Shown: positions 16,152-26,634 of the stretch, piece by piece
Position numbering within the stretch: position 1 is the first letter of the stretch
How the letters are laid out: every line of letters begins with the position of its first letter
NCBI GenBank assembly: GCA_002696485.1
Contig: NZTP01000057.1
Location: 1 to 51,316 of the forward strand
Length of the DNA: 51,316 nt
Direction of reading: 5' to 3'
Source: Altibacter sp.
GTDB lineage: Bacteria > Bacteroidota > Bacteroidia > Flavobacteriales > Flavobacteriaceae
The notes under the pieces: model-generated
Told to the model about the DNA's origin: nothing
The model's input: only the letters and a program-made list of their open reading frames with translations
Databases searched by the model: none
Program-made: the position numbers and the translations under genes

Positions 16152-17384
16152 ATGCTGTATTATTTGTTTGAATATTTAGAAAGAACCTACCAACTACCGG
16201 GGGCCGGACTGTTTCAGTTCATCACTTTTCGGGCAGCATTGGCGGTGATTCTTTCCTTATTTATCGCAGCCGTCTACGGTAAGAAGATCATAAATTACTT
16301 GCGACGCAAGCAGATGGGTGAGACCATACGCGATCTTGGGTTGGAGGGGCAGAGTGAAAAGGCGGGGACGCCTACCATGGGAGGGATCATTATTATTTTG
16401 GCGACGGTTGTGCCTGTGTTGCTTTTTGCACGCCTAGAGAATATCTATGTGATCTTATTGCTCATAACGACGCTTTGGATGGGAACGATTGGTTTTATAG
16501 ATGACTATCTAAAAAAATTCAAGAACGATAAAGCAGGTCTCGCAGGACGGTATAAGGTTGTAGGGCAAGTAGGTTTGGGAATTATTGTCGGGGCGACTAT
16601 GTTCTTCCATCCGGATATCACCGTAAAGCGGGAAAAAGTCAATCCGGTGAACAGCACCGAATCCATCACTCAAAATTCTCCGCGGGAGTTCTATGATTCC
16701 GAAAAGACATTATTGACCACAATCCCTTTTGTAAAAGAAAATGAGTTTAATTACGAACGTCTTATCGCCTGGGCGGGACCGGATTATACGAAATATGCTT
16801 GGATCATTTTTATACCCATCGTGATTTTTATTATCACTGCAGTATCGAATGGAGCCAACCTCACCGATGGGATCGATGGTCTTGCCGCCGGAAGTTCGGC
16901 CATCATTGCATTAACTCTTGCCATTTTTGCATGGGTCTCCGGAAATGTAATTTTTTCAGACTATCTCAACATCATGTACCTCCCCAATACAGGAGAGCTT
17001 ACCATTTTTATAACAGCTTTCGTTGGGGCACTCATTGGTTTTCTTTGGTACAACGCCTATCCGGCTCAGGTCTTTATGGGAGATACAGGCAGTTTGACCA
17101 TAGGGGGTATTATTGCGGTGATCGCTATCGCAATTCGCAAAGAGTGGCTTATTCCTATTCTATGTGGGATCTTTTTAATGGAGAACCTCTCGGTGGTGTT
17201 ACAGGTAAGCTGGTTCAAGTATACAAAGAAGAAGTTTGGTGAAGGTCGACGCATTTTTAGGATGTCGCCGCTACACCACCATTATCAAATAAAAGGGTTT
17301 CACGAAAGTAAGATCGTAACACGATTTTGGATCGTTGGAATTTTTCTGGCCATTCTTACCATCGTTACATTAAAAATAAGATAA
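16152..17384 (+). CDS. mraY: Phospho-MurNAc-pentapeptide transferase MraY
   Basis: A 410-aa polytopic membrane enzyme making lipid I. Catalytic stretches are '[20 protein letters not shown]', '[19 protein letters not shown]', '[16 protein letters not shown]' and '[19 protein letters not shown]'. It is about 50 residues longer than the E. coli enzyme. The extra part is a polar stretch at about 157-205 ('[20 protein letters not shown]' onward) between membrane helices. The insertion sits where an extracytoplasmic loop is expected. The stop is two bases before the murD GTG. Confidence 0.97.
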   Translation: MLYYLFEYLERTYQLPGAGLFQFITFRAALAVILSLFIAAVYGKKIINYLRRKQMGETIRDLGLEGQSEKAGTPTMGGIIIILATVVPVLLFARLENIYVILLLITTLWMGTIGFIDDYLKKFKNDKAGLAGRYKVVGQVGLGIIVGATMFFHPDITVKREKVNPVNSTESITQNSPREFYDSEKTLLTTIPFVKENEFNYERLIAWAGPDYTKYAWIIFIPIVIFIITAVSNGANLTDGIDGLAAGSSAIIALTLAIFAWVSGNVIFSDYLNIMYLPNTGELTIFITAFVGALIGFLWYNAYPAQVFMGDTGSLTIGGIIAVIAIAIRKEWLIPILCGIFLMENLSVVLQVSWFKYTKKKFGEGRRIFRMSPLHHHYQIKGFHESKIVTRFWIVGIFLAILTIVTLKIR

Positions 17385-17386
17385 GG

Positions 17387-18724
17387 GTGGCAGATAGATT
17401 GGTCATATTGGGTGCAGGAGAAAGTGGGGTAGGAACCGCCATTTTAGGAAAGAAGAAGGGGTTTGAGGTGTTTGTTTCAGACTTCGGAAAAATTAAGGAC
17501 AAATACAAACAAGTTCTTTTACATCATGAGATCGAATGGGAAGAAGGAGGTCACACCGAAGCTACATTACTTTCAGCAACGATAGTAATGAAAAGTCCGG
17601 GTATCAAGGATGCCGCTCCTATAGTACTAACACTGAGGGAAAAAGGCATTCCTGTAATTTCTGAAATAGAGTTTGCTGCTGCTTACACTGAAGCTACCAT
17701 CGTAGGAATTACCGGAAGCAACGGAAAGACCACGACAGCAACGCTTACCTACCAATTACTTAAGGACGGGGGGCTAAACGTTGCTTTAGGAGGAAATATA
17801 GGAAAGAGTTTTGCCGAACAGGTAGCCGAAGATAAATATGCACATTTTGTCTTGGAATTAAGCAGTTTCCAGTTGGACGGGATCGTAAAGTTTCATCCGC
17901 ACATTGCAGTGCTTACAAATTTAAGTCCGGACCATTTGGACCGATATGATTACAAATATGAAAATTATATCGCTGCCAAATTCCGAATCGCAATGAATCA
18001 GACCGCCGATGATTATTTTATTTACGATGCCGATGATGAAGAAATAGCAAAGTGGCTAGCCACGCACCCCATACGATCTAAAAAGATACCTTTTTCAGTA
18101 AGAAAGGAACTCGAAGAAGGAGCATACATAAAAAATAAACAAATAATACTAACAATAGATAATACCAATCTCACTATGCCAATTGCAACATTAGGATTAC
18201 AAGGTCAACATAATATCAAGAACGCTATGGCGGCGTCTACGGTAGCAACGCTGCTAAAAATTAGAAAAGCCACGATTCGGGAAAGCTTAGAAAGTTTTCA
18301 AGGGGTGGAACATCGTTTGGAAAAAGTACTTCGAATCAACAAGGTACTTTATATTAATGATTCAAAAGCTACCAATGTCAACGCTACTTTTTACGCGTTG
18401 GACAGTATGGAAACGCCTACCGTATGGATCGTTGGCGGTGAAGATAAAGGAAATGACTATAGTGAATTGCTACCCTTGGTCAACGAAAAAGTGAAAGCGA
18501 TCATCTGCTTAGGAGTAGATAACGAAAAGATCGTTAATGCATTTGGGAATGTTGTAGATGTTATGGTGGAAACTCAGTCGATGCAGGATGCAGTGCAGAT
18601 AGCCTATCGAATGGCAGACAGAGGAGAGACTGTCCTGCTTTCTCCTGCTTGCGCCAGTTTTGACCTTTTTGAGAATTACGAGGACCGTGGTAGACAATTT
18701 AAAGAGGCTGTTCGAAACCTATAG
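17387..18724 (+). CDS. murD: UDP-MurNAc-L-alanine:D-glutamate ligase MurD
   Basis: A 445-aa Mur ligase adding D-Glu. The N-terminal nucleotide-binding 'ILGAGESGVGTAILGKKKG', the ATP loop 'GITGSNGKTT' at 107-116, 'LELSSFQLDGI', 'LTNLSPDHLDRYDYKYENY' and 'YINDSKATNVNATFYALDSM' are all present. I start at the GTG at 17387 (MADRLVILGAGES), two bases after the mraY stop. An in-frame ATG at 17327 lies inside mraY and would add a spurious 20-residue leader. Nine bases separate it from ftsW. Confidence 0.96.
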   Translation: MADRLVILGAGESGVGTAILGKKKGFEVFVSDFGKIKDKYKQVLLHHEIEWEEGGHTEATLLSATIVMKSPGIKDAAPIVLTLREKGIPVISEIEFAAAYTEATIVGITGSNGKTTTATLTYQLLKDGGLNVALGGNIGKSFAEQVAEDKYAHFVLELSSFQLDGIVKFHPHIAVLTNLSPDHLDRYDYKYENYIAAKFRIAMNQTADDYFIYDADDEEIAKWLATHPIRSKKIPFSVRKELEEGAYIKNKQIILTIDNTNLTMPIATLGLQGQHNIKNAMAASTVATLLKIRKATIRESLESFQGVEHRLEKVLRINKVLYINDSKATNVNATFYALDSMETPTVWIVGGEDKGNDYSELLPLVNEKVKAIICLGVDNEKIVNAFGNVVDVMVETQSMQDAVQIAYRMADRGETVLLSPACASFDLFENYEDRGRQFKEAVRNL

Positions 18725-18733
18725 GATGAAATA

Positions 18734-19924
18734 ATGCGTGCTATTTTTCAACATATTCAAGGAGATAAAGCAATCTGGGCAGTTGTAGGACTGCTGGCGC
18801 TCTTTTCCTTCTTGCCTGTGTATAGTGCCAGTAGTAATTTGGCCTATTTGTATGGCGATGGAAGCACACTTCCGTATCTGCTGAAGCATTTTGCGCACTT
18901 ACTTTTAGGTTTTGCCATCCTTTACGGAGTGCACAAGATTCCCTATCATTATTTCAGAGGGCTTTCGATCATCGCACTGCCAATTGTTATTATTTTGCTA
19001 TTGATCACCTTATCTGAAGGCACGACCGTAGAAGGAGCCAATGCGAGTAGATGGATACGCGTACCTTTTGTGGGGGTTACGTTTCAAACATCGACATTGG
19101 CATCTGTCGTATTACTCACCTATGTGGCCCGCTATCTTTCTCGAATTAAAGATAAGGCAATTACTTTTAAAGAGACCATAGTGCCGCTGTGGCTCCCGGT
19201 CTTTATTGTGTTAGCCTTGATATTACCTGCCAATCTTTCAACAACCGCAATTCTTTTCAGTATGGTGGTGATGCTGGTCTTTGTGGGGGGCTATCCTATT
19301 AAATACTTAGGCATTATTTTGGGAGCGGGACTGTTGTTTCTCACCTTGTTCATTACTACTGCAAAAGCCTTTCCTACGTTATTTCCCAATCGTGTGGATA
19401 CTTGGATGAGTCGTATTGATAATTTCACCAACGGGGAAGACACGGAAGCCGATTACCAAATTGAAAAGGCGAAGATAGCCATCGCTTCGGGCGGTGTGAC
19501 CGGTTTAGGACCTGGTAAAAGCATACAGAAGAACTTTTTACCTCAATCTTCTTCCGATTTCATCTATGCGATTATTGTAGAAGAATTTGGAATACTTGGA
19601 GCACTTTTTCTCATGTCATTGTATCTGTTTCTCTTGTTCAGACTCGTGATCGTCGCATATAAGGCCGAGTCGGTCTTCGGGAAATTATTGGTGATAGGAG
19701 TGGGACTGCCTATTGTGTTTCAAGCCCTTATCAATATGGGAGTTGCAGTCGAATTGTTTCCGGTCACAGGAAAGACCCTTCCGCTTATAAGCAGCGGTGG
19801 AACTGCGATCTGGATGACGTGTTTGGCATTAGGGATGGTGCTAAGTGTAAGTGCTAAGCGAGAAGTGGTTAAAAAAGAAGAACAAGAAGAGAACCCTTTA
19901 GATATATTGAGTGAAGCCCTATAG
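18734..19924 (+). CDS. ftsW: Septal peptidoglycan polymerase FtsW (SEDS family)
   Basis: A 396-aa polytopic SEDS glycosyltransferase that polymerises lipid II at the septum together with FtsI. There are about ten hydrophobic segments. SEDS signatures are '[19 protein letters not shown]', '[20 protein letters not shown]', '[13 protein letters not shown]' and '[19 protein letters not shown]'. The C terminus is charged ('[17 protein letters not shown]'). It overlaps murG by 14 bases. Confidence 0.97.
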   Translation: MRAIFQHIQGDKAIWAVVGLLALFSFLPVYSASSNLAYLYGDGSTLPYLLKHFAHLLLGFAILYGVHKIPYHYFRGLSIIALPIVIILLLITLSEGTTVEGANASRWIRVPFVGVTFQTSTLASVVLLTYVARYLSRIKDKAITFKETIVPLWLPVFIVLALILPANLSTTAILFSMVVMLVFVGGYPIKYLGIILGAGLLFLTLFITTAKAFPTLFPNRVDTWMSRIDNFTNGEDTEADYQIEKAKIAIASGGVTGLGPGKSIQKNFLPQSSSDFIYAIIVEEFGILGALFLMSLYLFLLFRLVIVAYKAESVFGKLLVIGVGLPIVFQALINMGVAVELFPVTGKTLPLISSGGTAIWMTCLALGMVLSVSAKREVVKKEEQEENPLDILSEAL

Positions 19925-21008
19925 ATTCATCATAAGTGGAGGAGGAACCGGAGGTCATATCTACCCGGCCATAGCGATTGCGAACGAATTGCGCATCCGC
20001 TATCCGGAAGCCGAATTTCTTTTTGTTGGTGCTAAGGACAGAATGGAAATGCAAAAAGTGCCTCAGGCAGGCTATCCTATTGAAGGGCTCTGGATCTCCG
20101 GATTGCAGCGAAATTTGACTGTTAAGAATCTTTTATTTCCCCTAAAGCTGGCTTCTAGCCTTATAAGGGCTCGAAGCATTCTGAAAAAATTTAAACCTAA
20201 CGTTGCTATAGGGACCGGAGGTTATGCCAGTGCACCCTTGCTTCGAGTTGCATCCATGAGAAGAATTCCTTGTTTGATCCAAGAGCAGAACAGTCATGCC
20301 GGGATCACCAACAAATGGTTGGGCAGTAAGGTGGAACGCATTTGTGTGGCTTATGAGGGAATGGATGCATTCTTCCCTTCAGAAAAAATAATCCTTACCG
20401 GCAACCCGGTACGGCAGGACCTGCTTGCGGTGGGATCAAAACGTGCCGAAGCTCAGACTTTTTTTAAGTTGGACGCTGCAAAGAAAACATTACTTGTGTT
20501 AGGCGGTAGTCTCGGTGCCAAGCGCATTAATGAATTGATCGCTACCTCGCTTCCCTTTTTCGAGCGTCATGACCTGCAAGTGATCTGGCAGTGTGGAGCG
20601 CATTATGAAACGACCTACAAAGACGAAGGCACCCGGTTGGTTCAAGTACATGCGTATTTGAACCGTATGGACTTGGCCTATGCTGCGGCCGATATCATTA
20701 TATCGCGAGCAGGCGCCTTATCGGTTTCTGAGTTATATCTTGTAGGAAAACCTGTATTATTCATTCCCTCGCCTAACGTGGCAGAAGATCACCAAACAAA
20801 GAACGCGATGGCAATTTCAGAAAAAAATGCAGCGTTAGTATTAAAGGAGAGTGAGCTAAACGATAAGTTCGAAGCAGAATTTTCAGCGCTTTTGGAGTCG
20901 GAAACTACCCGCAAGCTTCTTTCGGAAAATATCAAGGAACTGGCAAAGCCTAACGCGACTCAAGAGATCGTTGCAGAGATCGAAAAACTATTAAATAACG
21001 CGCCATGA
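19911..21008 (+). CDS. murG: UDP-GlcNAc:lipid I transferase MurG
   Basis: A 365-aa GT-B glycosyltransferase converting lipid I to lipid II on the inner membrane face. The glycine-rich '[16 protein letters not shown]' is at 9-24, '[11 protein letters not shown]', '[15 protein letters not shown]' and 'TGNPVRQDL' follow, and the C-terminal UDP-sugar site '[11 protein letters not shown]' and '[12 protein letters not shown]' are complete. The start is GTG at 19911 within the end of ftsW. The stop overlaps the murC ATG (ATGA). Confidence 0.97.
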   Translation: MKPYRFIISGGGTGGHIYPAIAIANELRIRYPEAEFLFVGAKDRMEMQKVPQAGYPIEGLWISGLQRNLTVKNLLFPLKLASSLIRARSILKKFKPNVAIGTGGYASAPLLRVASMRRIPCLIQEQNSHAGITNKWLGSKVERICVAYEGMDAFFPSEKIILTGNPVRQDLLAVGSKRAEAQTFFKLDAAKKTLLVLGGSLGAKRINELIATSLPFFERHDLQVIWQCGAHYETTYKDEGTRLVQVHAYLNRMDLAYAAADIIISRAGALSVSELYLVGKPVLFIPSPNVAEDHQTKNAMAISEKNAALVLKESELNDKFEAEFSALLESETTRKLLSENIKELAKPNATQEIVAEIEKLLNNAP

Positions 21009-22360
21009 AAGAGATGAAGGACATAGAGGCCCTATATTTCGTGGGTATTGGAGGCATCGGGATGAGTGCCTTGGCGCGCTATTGTAAATTATTGGGCAAA
21101 ACTGTGTCGGGATACGATAAAACACCTACCGATCTTACCGCAGCGTTGATGGACGAAGGTATTGATGTGACGTATGTAGATGCCGTTAGTGAAATTCCTG
21201 AAGCATTTCAGAATAAAGAAAAAACACTAATCGTCTATACCCCGGCAATCCCGGGCTCAAGTCGACTTTTGCATTATTTTACTTCGGAAGGGTATACAGT
21301 GGTGAAACGCTCGTCCCTTCTTGGTGCGGTCACAGAGAACTCTTTGTGTCTTGCGGTGGCCGGTACACACGGAAAAACAACAACATCGGCGATCTTAGGG
21401 CATCTTTTGGCTGCGTGTGACATGCCCGTCACGGCTTTTCTTGGGGGTATTGCCGAAAATTACGGCAGTAATTTTATAAGTAACGGGACAGCGATCACAG
21501 TAGTGGAAGCCGATGAGTTTGATCGTTCGTTCCTCACACTTCGACCCGATATTGCTTGTGTCACATCGATGGACGCGGATCATTTGGATATTTACGGTAA
21601 TTCTGAAACCATTGAAGAAGCATTTAAAAGTTTTGCCGCATTGCTTCCCGATACTACTAATTTGTTGTTCCGAAAAGGCTTACCGCTGAAAGGGCAAACC
21701 GTAGCAGTGGGGGAGACAGCAGATTTTGAAGCGCAAAACATTCGAATCGAAGATGGAAGTTATCGTTTCGACCTGAAGACACCCAATACAATACTACGAG
21801 ATCTTGTTTTTAATCTGCCCGGACATCATAACCTACACAATGCTGTAACTGCTTTGGGCATGGCCATTCTTTCCGGTATCCCAACACCCGGCCTGCCCAA
21901 AGCTTTACAAAACTTCAAAGGCGTGCAAAGACGCTTTTCTTATAAGATAAAACGTGAGGACTTGGTACTCATTGATGATTATGCGCACCATCCCACTGAG
22001 ATCGATGCATTACATCAGGCTGTGGAAGAAATGTATCCGCAGGATAGGAAATTGATCGTTTTTCAGCCCCACTTATTCAGCAGGACCAAAGATTTTGCTT
22101 CGGGATTTGCACAAAGCCTTTCTAAGTTTGATGAGATCTTACTACTCGATATTTATCCGGCGCGGGAAGAACCTATGGAGGGAATTACGTCTGAATGGTT
22201 GCTTGGTCAAATTACCGCATCGAACAAACAACTTATTACTAAAGAAGAATTGGTCCATAAGATACAGGCATCGCATTGCCGCATTAAAATGCTTGTAGGT
22301 GCGGGCGATATTGGAGCCGAAGTAGGAAAAATCACAAAAATATTGAGTCATGAAAGTTAA
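21005..22360 (+). CDS. murC: UDP-MurNAc:L-alanine ligase MurC
   Basis: A 451-aa Mur ligase for the first peptide residue. The N-terminal '[20 protein letters not shown]', ATP loop 'GTHGKTT' at 120-126, '[19 protein letters not shown]', 'DADHLDIYG' and '[10 protein letters not shown]' match the family. It starts four bases before the murG stop and ends 11 bases into ftsQ, so translation of three genes is coupled. Confidence 0.97.
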   Translation: MKEMKDIEALYFVGIGGIGMSALARYCKLLGKTVSGYDKTPTDLTAALMDEGIDVTYVDAVSEIPEAFQNKEKTLIVYTPAIPGSSRLLHYFTSEGYTVVKRSSLLGAVTENSLCLAVAGTHGKTTTSAILGHLLAACDMPVTAFLGGIAENYGSNFISNGTAITVVEADEFDRSFLTLRPDIACVTSMDADHLDIYGNSETIEEAFKSFAALLPDTTNLLFRKGLPLKGQTVAVGETADFEAQNIRIEDGSYRFDLKTPNTILRDLVFNLPGHHNLHNAVTALGMAILSGIPTPGLPKALQNFKGVQRRFSYKIKREDLVLIDDYAHHPTEIDALHQAVEEMYPQDRKLIVFQPHLFSRTKDFASGFAQSLSKFDEILLLDIYPAREEPMEGITSEWLLGQITASNKQLITKEELVHKIQASHCRIKMLVGAGDIGAEVGKITKILSHES

Positions 22361-23066
22361 TTGGGGACTTATCAAATTTGTGGTTGTAAGTGGACTCGTC
22401 GTCTTCTTGTTCAGTTTTTCAAAAAGCAGAAACGAAAACAGGAAATTGACAGAGATAAAAATTGAATTTATAGATGAGAACGACCCTTTTATCACAGTAA
22501 ACACGGTTAATAAATTGTTAATACAAAATAAGGACAGCGTTACGAGTATCGATAAAGAAACTTTAGTTTTGAAAGAGATGGAAGATAGGCTGCTGAAAAA
22601 CCCTATGATCCGTGATGCCGAGGTATTTGTAACTGTAGACGGGGTGTTGGGGGCGAAAATTGAACAACGCGAGCCCATTGGAAGAGTTGCTGCTTCGCCA
22701 CATTTTTATTTGGATAGTGACGGAAAAAAGATGCCTTTGTCATCGGTTTATGCAGCCAGAGTGCCCTTGATCACCGGAACATCGGTATCGGATTTTTCAG
22801 AAGTAACGCCCCTGCTTCTAAAAATTAAGGAAGATCCTTTTATGAAGAGTAGTGTCGTGGGGGTCCATGTACACAGTAACGGGACCGTCGATCTGAGATT
22901 GCGAAAACACGATTGTAAGGTGTTGTTTGGGAAACCAACGGCAATCGAGAAGAAATTTCAGAATTTCAAGGCATTTTATAAGAAAACGAAACAGGACAGT
23001 ACGCTATCGAACTACGGTTTGGTGAATTTACAATTTGAGAATCAAGTGGTAGCCACAAAAAAATAA
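22350..23066 (+). CDS. ftsQ: Division protein FtsQ
   Basis: A 238-aa bitopic membrane protein. A short basic N terminus and one membrane segment at about 5-24 (GLIKFVVVSGLVVFLFSFSK) are followed by a periplasmic POTRA-like part ('IDENDPFITVNTVNKLLIQN', 'LLKNPMIRDAEVFVTVDGVL', 'REPIGRVA') and the FtsQ/DivIB domain. It recruits and regulates the FtsLB-FtsWI complex. The start is ATG at 22350 overlapping murC. It is shorter than E. coli FtsQ by about 40 residues. Four bases separate it from ftsA. Confidence 0.93.
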   Translation: MKVNWGLIKFVVVSGLVVFLFSFSKSRNENRKLTEIKIEFIDENDPFITVNTVNKLLIQNKDSVTSIDKETLVLKEMEDRLLKNPMIRDAEVFVTVDGVLGAKIEQREPIGRVAASPHFYLDSDGKKMPLSSVYAARVPLITGTSVSDFSEVTPLLLKIKEDPFMKSSVVGVHVHSNGTVDLRLRKHDCKVLFGKPTAIEKKFQNFKAFYKKTKQDSTLSNYGLVNLQFENQVVATKK

Positions 23067-23070
23067 GGGA

Positions 23071-24399
23071 ATGGAAAACGACAACATAGCTGTAGGTTTA
23101 GATATTGGAACTACCAAGATTGTTGCCATGATTGGTAGGGAGAATGAATATGGAAAAATGGAGATTCTGGGCATTGGTAAATCCAAAAGCCTTGGCGTCC
23201 ATCGCGGTGTTGTAAATAACATAACCCAAACCATTCAGTCCATTCAACAAGCCGTGCAAGATGCCGAAACATCTTCGGGGATCAAGATCAAAGAAGTTGT
23301 GGTGGGTATTGCAGGACAACACATTCGAAGCCTGCAGCACAGTGATTATATTACAAGAACCAATAGTGACGAAGTGATCGATGAAGGGGATATCGATCGC
23401 CTGTGCAATCAAGTGCATAAATTGGTGATGCTGCCCGGAGAAGAGATTATTCATGTATTGCCACAGGATTTTAAGGTAGACGGACAGGCAGAAATCAAGG
23501 AGCCCATTGGTATGTACGGAGGTCGTTTGGAAGCTAATTTTCACGTGGTCGTAGGGCAAGTCTCTTCCATTCGCAACATTGGAAGGTGTGTAAAAAGCTC
23601 CGGATTGGAATTATCAGGCATAACCCTGGAGCCTTTGGCTTCTGCAAATGCTGTGTTGAGTCAAGAAGAGAAAGAAGCCGGAGTAGCATTGATCGATATT
23701 GGTGGAGGCACCACAGACTTAGCCATCTTTAAAGATGGCATCATACGTCACACAGCGGTCATTCCTTTTGGGGGCAACGTGATTACTGAAGACATCAAAG
23801 AAGGCTGCTCCATCATAGAAAAACAAGCAGAGCTGTTAAAGATAAAGTTTGGTTCGGCGTGGCCTGGTGAAAATAAAGATAATGAAATTGTTTCCATTCC
23901 GGGATTACGGGGTCGAGAGCCAAAAGAGATCACGTTGAAGAACCTCTCAAAGATCATCCATGCTCGGGTCGTGGAGATCATTGAACAGGTGTACTTAGAG
24001 ATCAAGAACTACGGCCATGAAGAACAAAAGAAGAAATTAATAGCTGGTATTGTATTGACAGGTGGTGGTGCGCAACTACAGCATATCAAGCAATTGGTGG
24101 AGTACATCACCGGAATGGATACTCGAATTGGATATCCCAATGAGCACTTGGCAGGGGATACAGACAGTGAAACGACCAGTCCTATGTATGCCACAGCGGT
24201 TGGATTGGTGTTGAACAGCTTGAAAAGCAAACCAAAATTTAAACAAGCAACGTCTTTTTCTACCATGGAAGCCTCTCAGGAGACTCCCGAGGACCAGAAC
24301 ATGGACGAAGAAGAAATTGAAGAGACACCAAAAGAGCGGAAACGCTTTTTTGATAAATGGGCTGAGAAGTTTAAGGAATTCTTAGACAACGCAGAATAA
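23071..24399 (+). CDS. ftsA: Division protein FtsA
   Basis: A 442-aa actin-like ATPase that tethers FtsZ to the membrane. Phosphate-binding motifs are 'GLDIGTTKIVAMIG' at 9-22 and 'ALIDIGGGTTDLAIF' near 208, and the adenosine motif is 'GIVLTGGGAQLQHIKQLVEY'. The C-terminal part is acidic ('EEEIEETPKERKRFFDKWAE') and ends with an amphipathic helix, 'KRFFDKWAEKFKEFLDNAE', suitable as membrane-targeting sequence. A 42-base gap separates it from ftsZ. Confidence 0.97.
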   Translation: MENDNIAVGLDIGTTKIVAMIGRENEYGKMEILGIGKSKSLGVHRGVVNNITQTIQSIQQAVQDAETSSGIKIKEVVVGIAGQHIRSLQHSDYITRTNSDEVIDEGDIDRLCNQVHKLVMLPGEEIIHVLPQDFKVDGQAEIKEPIGMYGGRLEANFHVVVGQVSSIRNIGRCVKSSGLELSGITLEPLASANAVLSQEEKEAGVALIDIGGGTTDLAIFKDGIIRHTAVIPFGGNVITEDIKEGCSIIEKQAELLKIKFGSAWPGENKDNEIVSIPGLRGREPKEITLKNLSKIIHARVVEIIEQVYLEIKNYGHEEQKKKLIAGIVLTGGGAQLQHIKQLVEYITGMDTRIGYPNEHLAGDTDSETTSPMYATAVGLVLNSLKSKPKFKQATSFSTMEASQETPEDQNMDEEEIEETPKERKRFFDKWAEKFKEFLDNAE

Positions 24400-24441
24400 A
24401 CCCAATTAAAATGAAATTAAAAACCTCACAAAATTAAGTAT

Positions 24442-26487
24442 ATGAGCAGCAACACAGAATTTGACAACATTTCTTTTGATCTGCCAAAAAACCAATCCAA
24501 CGTGATAAAGGTCATTGGCGTGGGAGGTGGCGGAAGTAATGCCATCAACCACATGTTTAGCCAGGGTATCAAGGGCGTGGATTTCGTTATTTGCAACACC
24601 GATGCCCAAGCACTCGAAAATAGTCCTGTACCTGTAAAGATCCAACTTGGCGTGTCTTTAACCGAAGGGCTGGGAGCAGGCGCCAACCCAAAGATCGGTG
24701 AGCAATCGGCTGTGGAAAGCCTTGAAGAGATCAAGAACATGCTTGCTACCAATACCAAAATGATCTTTATTACCGCAGGGATGGGCGGTGGTACCGGTAC
24801 CGGTGCTGCGCCTATCATCGCTAAAATGGCCAAGGAATTAGACATCCTAACCGTTGGGATCGTCACAATCCCTTTTCAGTTTGAGGGGAAGATACGCAAC
24901 GATCAGGCACAGATAGGTGTGGAGAATTTGCGTCAGAATGTAGATTCGTTGGTTGTGATAAATAACAATAAATTACGTGAGGTGTATGGAAACTTGGGTT
25001 TTAAAGCCGGTTTTTCCAAAGCCGATGAAGTATTGGCCACGGCTGCCCGAGGAATTGCCGAGGTCATTACCCATCACTACACGCAAAACATAGATTTACG
25101 GGATGCGAAAACCGTACTTTCAAACAGCGGTACTGCCATCATGGGAAGTGCCAATGCGATAGGAGAGAACAGAGCACACGTAGCCATTAGTAAAGCTCTA
25201 GACTCGCCCTTGTTGAATGATAATAAGATTCGAGGCGCAAAGAATGTGCTGTTGTTAATCGTTTCAGGAAGCGAGGAAATCACGATTGACGAGATAGGAG
25301 AAATTAGTGATTATATACAAGATGAGGCAGGTCACAGTGCTAATATCATCATGGGGGTTGGGGAAGATGAAACCTTAGACGGCGCGATCTCTATTACCGT
25401 GATCGCCACAGGATTCAACGCCGAGCAACAACATGAGATCGTGAATACCGAATCCAAGAAGATTATCCATACGTTGGAAGAAGAGCAACGCGCAGAGCAA
25501 GTATTAACTACCAAGCCTTCGGCAGGACCTGTAGAATTGCCGAAACAAGGAAATGCCAAGCCTAGTGCAGCACCTTCGGAAAAAGCACCCATTATAAAGC
25601 ATACTTTGTTTGAAGCGGAAGAAGAAACGCCCAAACCACAAATGAGCCTTCCTTTTGACGGTTACATTAAGACTTCAGAATTGATTAAGAATATTGACGT
25701 TCAATATGAAGCGATCGATATCCATCATTTGGCAGAGTTCGAGCAAATCCTTATCAACGAGATTGATGTGAACGATTTTGTGATCGTTGAACCAAAACCT
25801 AGAGAAGAAGTACGTAAGCCGATTGTTTCTGAAAAAGCTTCAGAAGAAGAATATACCTATACAAAACCGAAGCAAACTTCCGAAGCAGATGAGCAAATGC
25901 TCATGTTCGACCTTCCATTGCACAGCTCCGAAGGTGAGACTGAAAAGAAACAGAAGAAAGAAGAAGAGGCTGAGGTTGCCACTTCACGGGTGGAAGAGAT
26001 CGAAGTAAAGGACCACGTGGAGATCATTCCGGTAACTGAAGTGTCCGGTGAAGGGATCAAACGATACAGTTTAGATGATTACCAGGAGGTTGAAAACATG
26101 CTTAATGAAGCAAAACCCGCTGCGAAAGGTACAGAGACTCTTGAAGAAGAAGAGATTGTTTTCGAGAAAAAGACAGTTGCAGCTCCCGAAGCTCCCGCAA
26201 CCGATTTGGACGAGCCTGCCGACCCGATGAACTCTCCTATTTCTAAAATATTGAGAGATCGATCTGAAGAGCGTAAGAAGAAGATGAAGGAGTTCAATTA
26301 TAAGTTTAGAAACAGTGCCTCGAAAATTGAGGATATTGAAAAACAACCTGCCTATAAGCGAATGGGTATTGATTTGGATGAAACTTCCGACTCAAAAGTA
26401 AGTATCTCACGAACGTCTGTAAATACGGATGATGACGATATTGAATTGCGATCCAATAACTCTTTCCTTCACGATAATGTAGACTAG
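24442..26487 (+). CDS. ftsZ: Division GTPase FtsZ with a very long C-terminal linker
   Basis: A 681-aa tubulin homologue forming the Z ring. The GTPase domain is about 1-320: 'GVGGGGSNAINHM' near 27, the tubulin signature 'GGGTGTGAAP' at 115-124, and the T7 loop 'GFKAGFSKADEVLATAARGI'. Residues about 340-650 are a low-complexity Glu/Lys/Pro-rich linker, several times longer than the ~50 residues of E. coli. A conserved C-terminal peptide, 'IELRSNNSFLHDNVD', probably binds FtsA. It is the last gene of the operon; a terminator follows at 26534. Confidence 0.97.
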   Translation: MSSNTEFDNISFDLPKNQSNVIKVIGVGGGGSNAINHMFSQGIKGVDFVICNTDAQALENSPVPVKIQLGVSLTEGLGAGANPKIGEQSAVESLEEIKNMLATNTKMIFITAGMGGGTGTGAAPIIAKMAKELDILTVGIVTIPFQFEGKIRNDQAQIGVENLRQNVDSLVVINNNKLREVYGNLGFKAGFSKADEVLATAARGIAEVITHHYTQNIDLRDAKTVLSNSGTAIMGSANAIGENRAHVAISKALDSPLLNDNKIRGAKNVLLLIVSGSEEITIDEIGEISDYIQDEAGHSANIIMGVGEDETLDGAISITVIATGFNAEQQHEIVNTESKKIIHTLEEEQRAEQVLTTKPSAGPVELPKQGNAKPSAAPSEKAPIIKHTLFEAEEETPKPQMSLPFDGYIKTSELIKNIDVQYEAIDIHHLAEFEQILINEIDVNDFVIVEPKPREEVRKPIVSEKASEEEYTYTKPKQTSEADEQMLMFDLPLHSSEGETEKKQKKEEEAEVATSRVEEIEVKDHVEIIPVTEVSGEGIKRYSLDDYQEVENMLNEAKPAAKGTETLEEEEIVFEKKTVAAPEAPATDLDEPADPMNSPISKILRDRSEERKKKMKEFNYKFRNSASKIEDIEKQPAYKRMGIDLDETSDSKVSISRTSVNTDDDDIELRSNNSFLHDNVD

Positions 26488-26533
26488 AAGTCTTGTAAAA
26501 ATATCTATATAGTTCAATTGCTGTAACACGACG

Positions 26534-26570
26534 AAATCCGGATGTTTTTTTAAAACATTCGGATTTTTTT
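26534..26570 (+). terminator. Terminator closing the dcw operon
   Basis: AAATCCGGATGTTTT (26534-26548) pairs with AAAACATTCGGATTT (26552-26566; one G-U) around TTT, followed by T residues to 26570. It is 46 bases after the ftsZ stop. Confidence 0.85.
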
Positions 26571-26634
26571 AGGGCAGAACTTCTTTTTCAGAAACCATAG
26601 AATTACTATCTTCGCACTCTATTTAAAAAGTGTT

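Noticed and set aside
22142-22678. 178-aa minus-strand frame across the murC-ftsQ junction
   Set aside because: Antisense to two well-supported coupled genes; Ser/Phe-rich and without family resemblance.
24426-24866. 146-aa minus-strand frame opposite the start of ftsZ
   Set aside because: Lies over the conserved GTPase domain of ftsZ; composition follows ftsZ codons and no motif is present.
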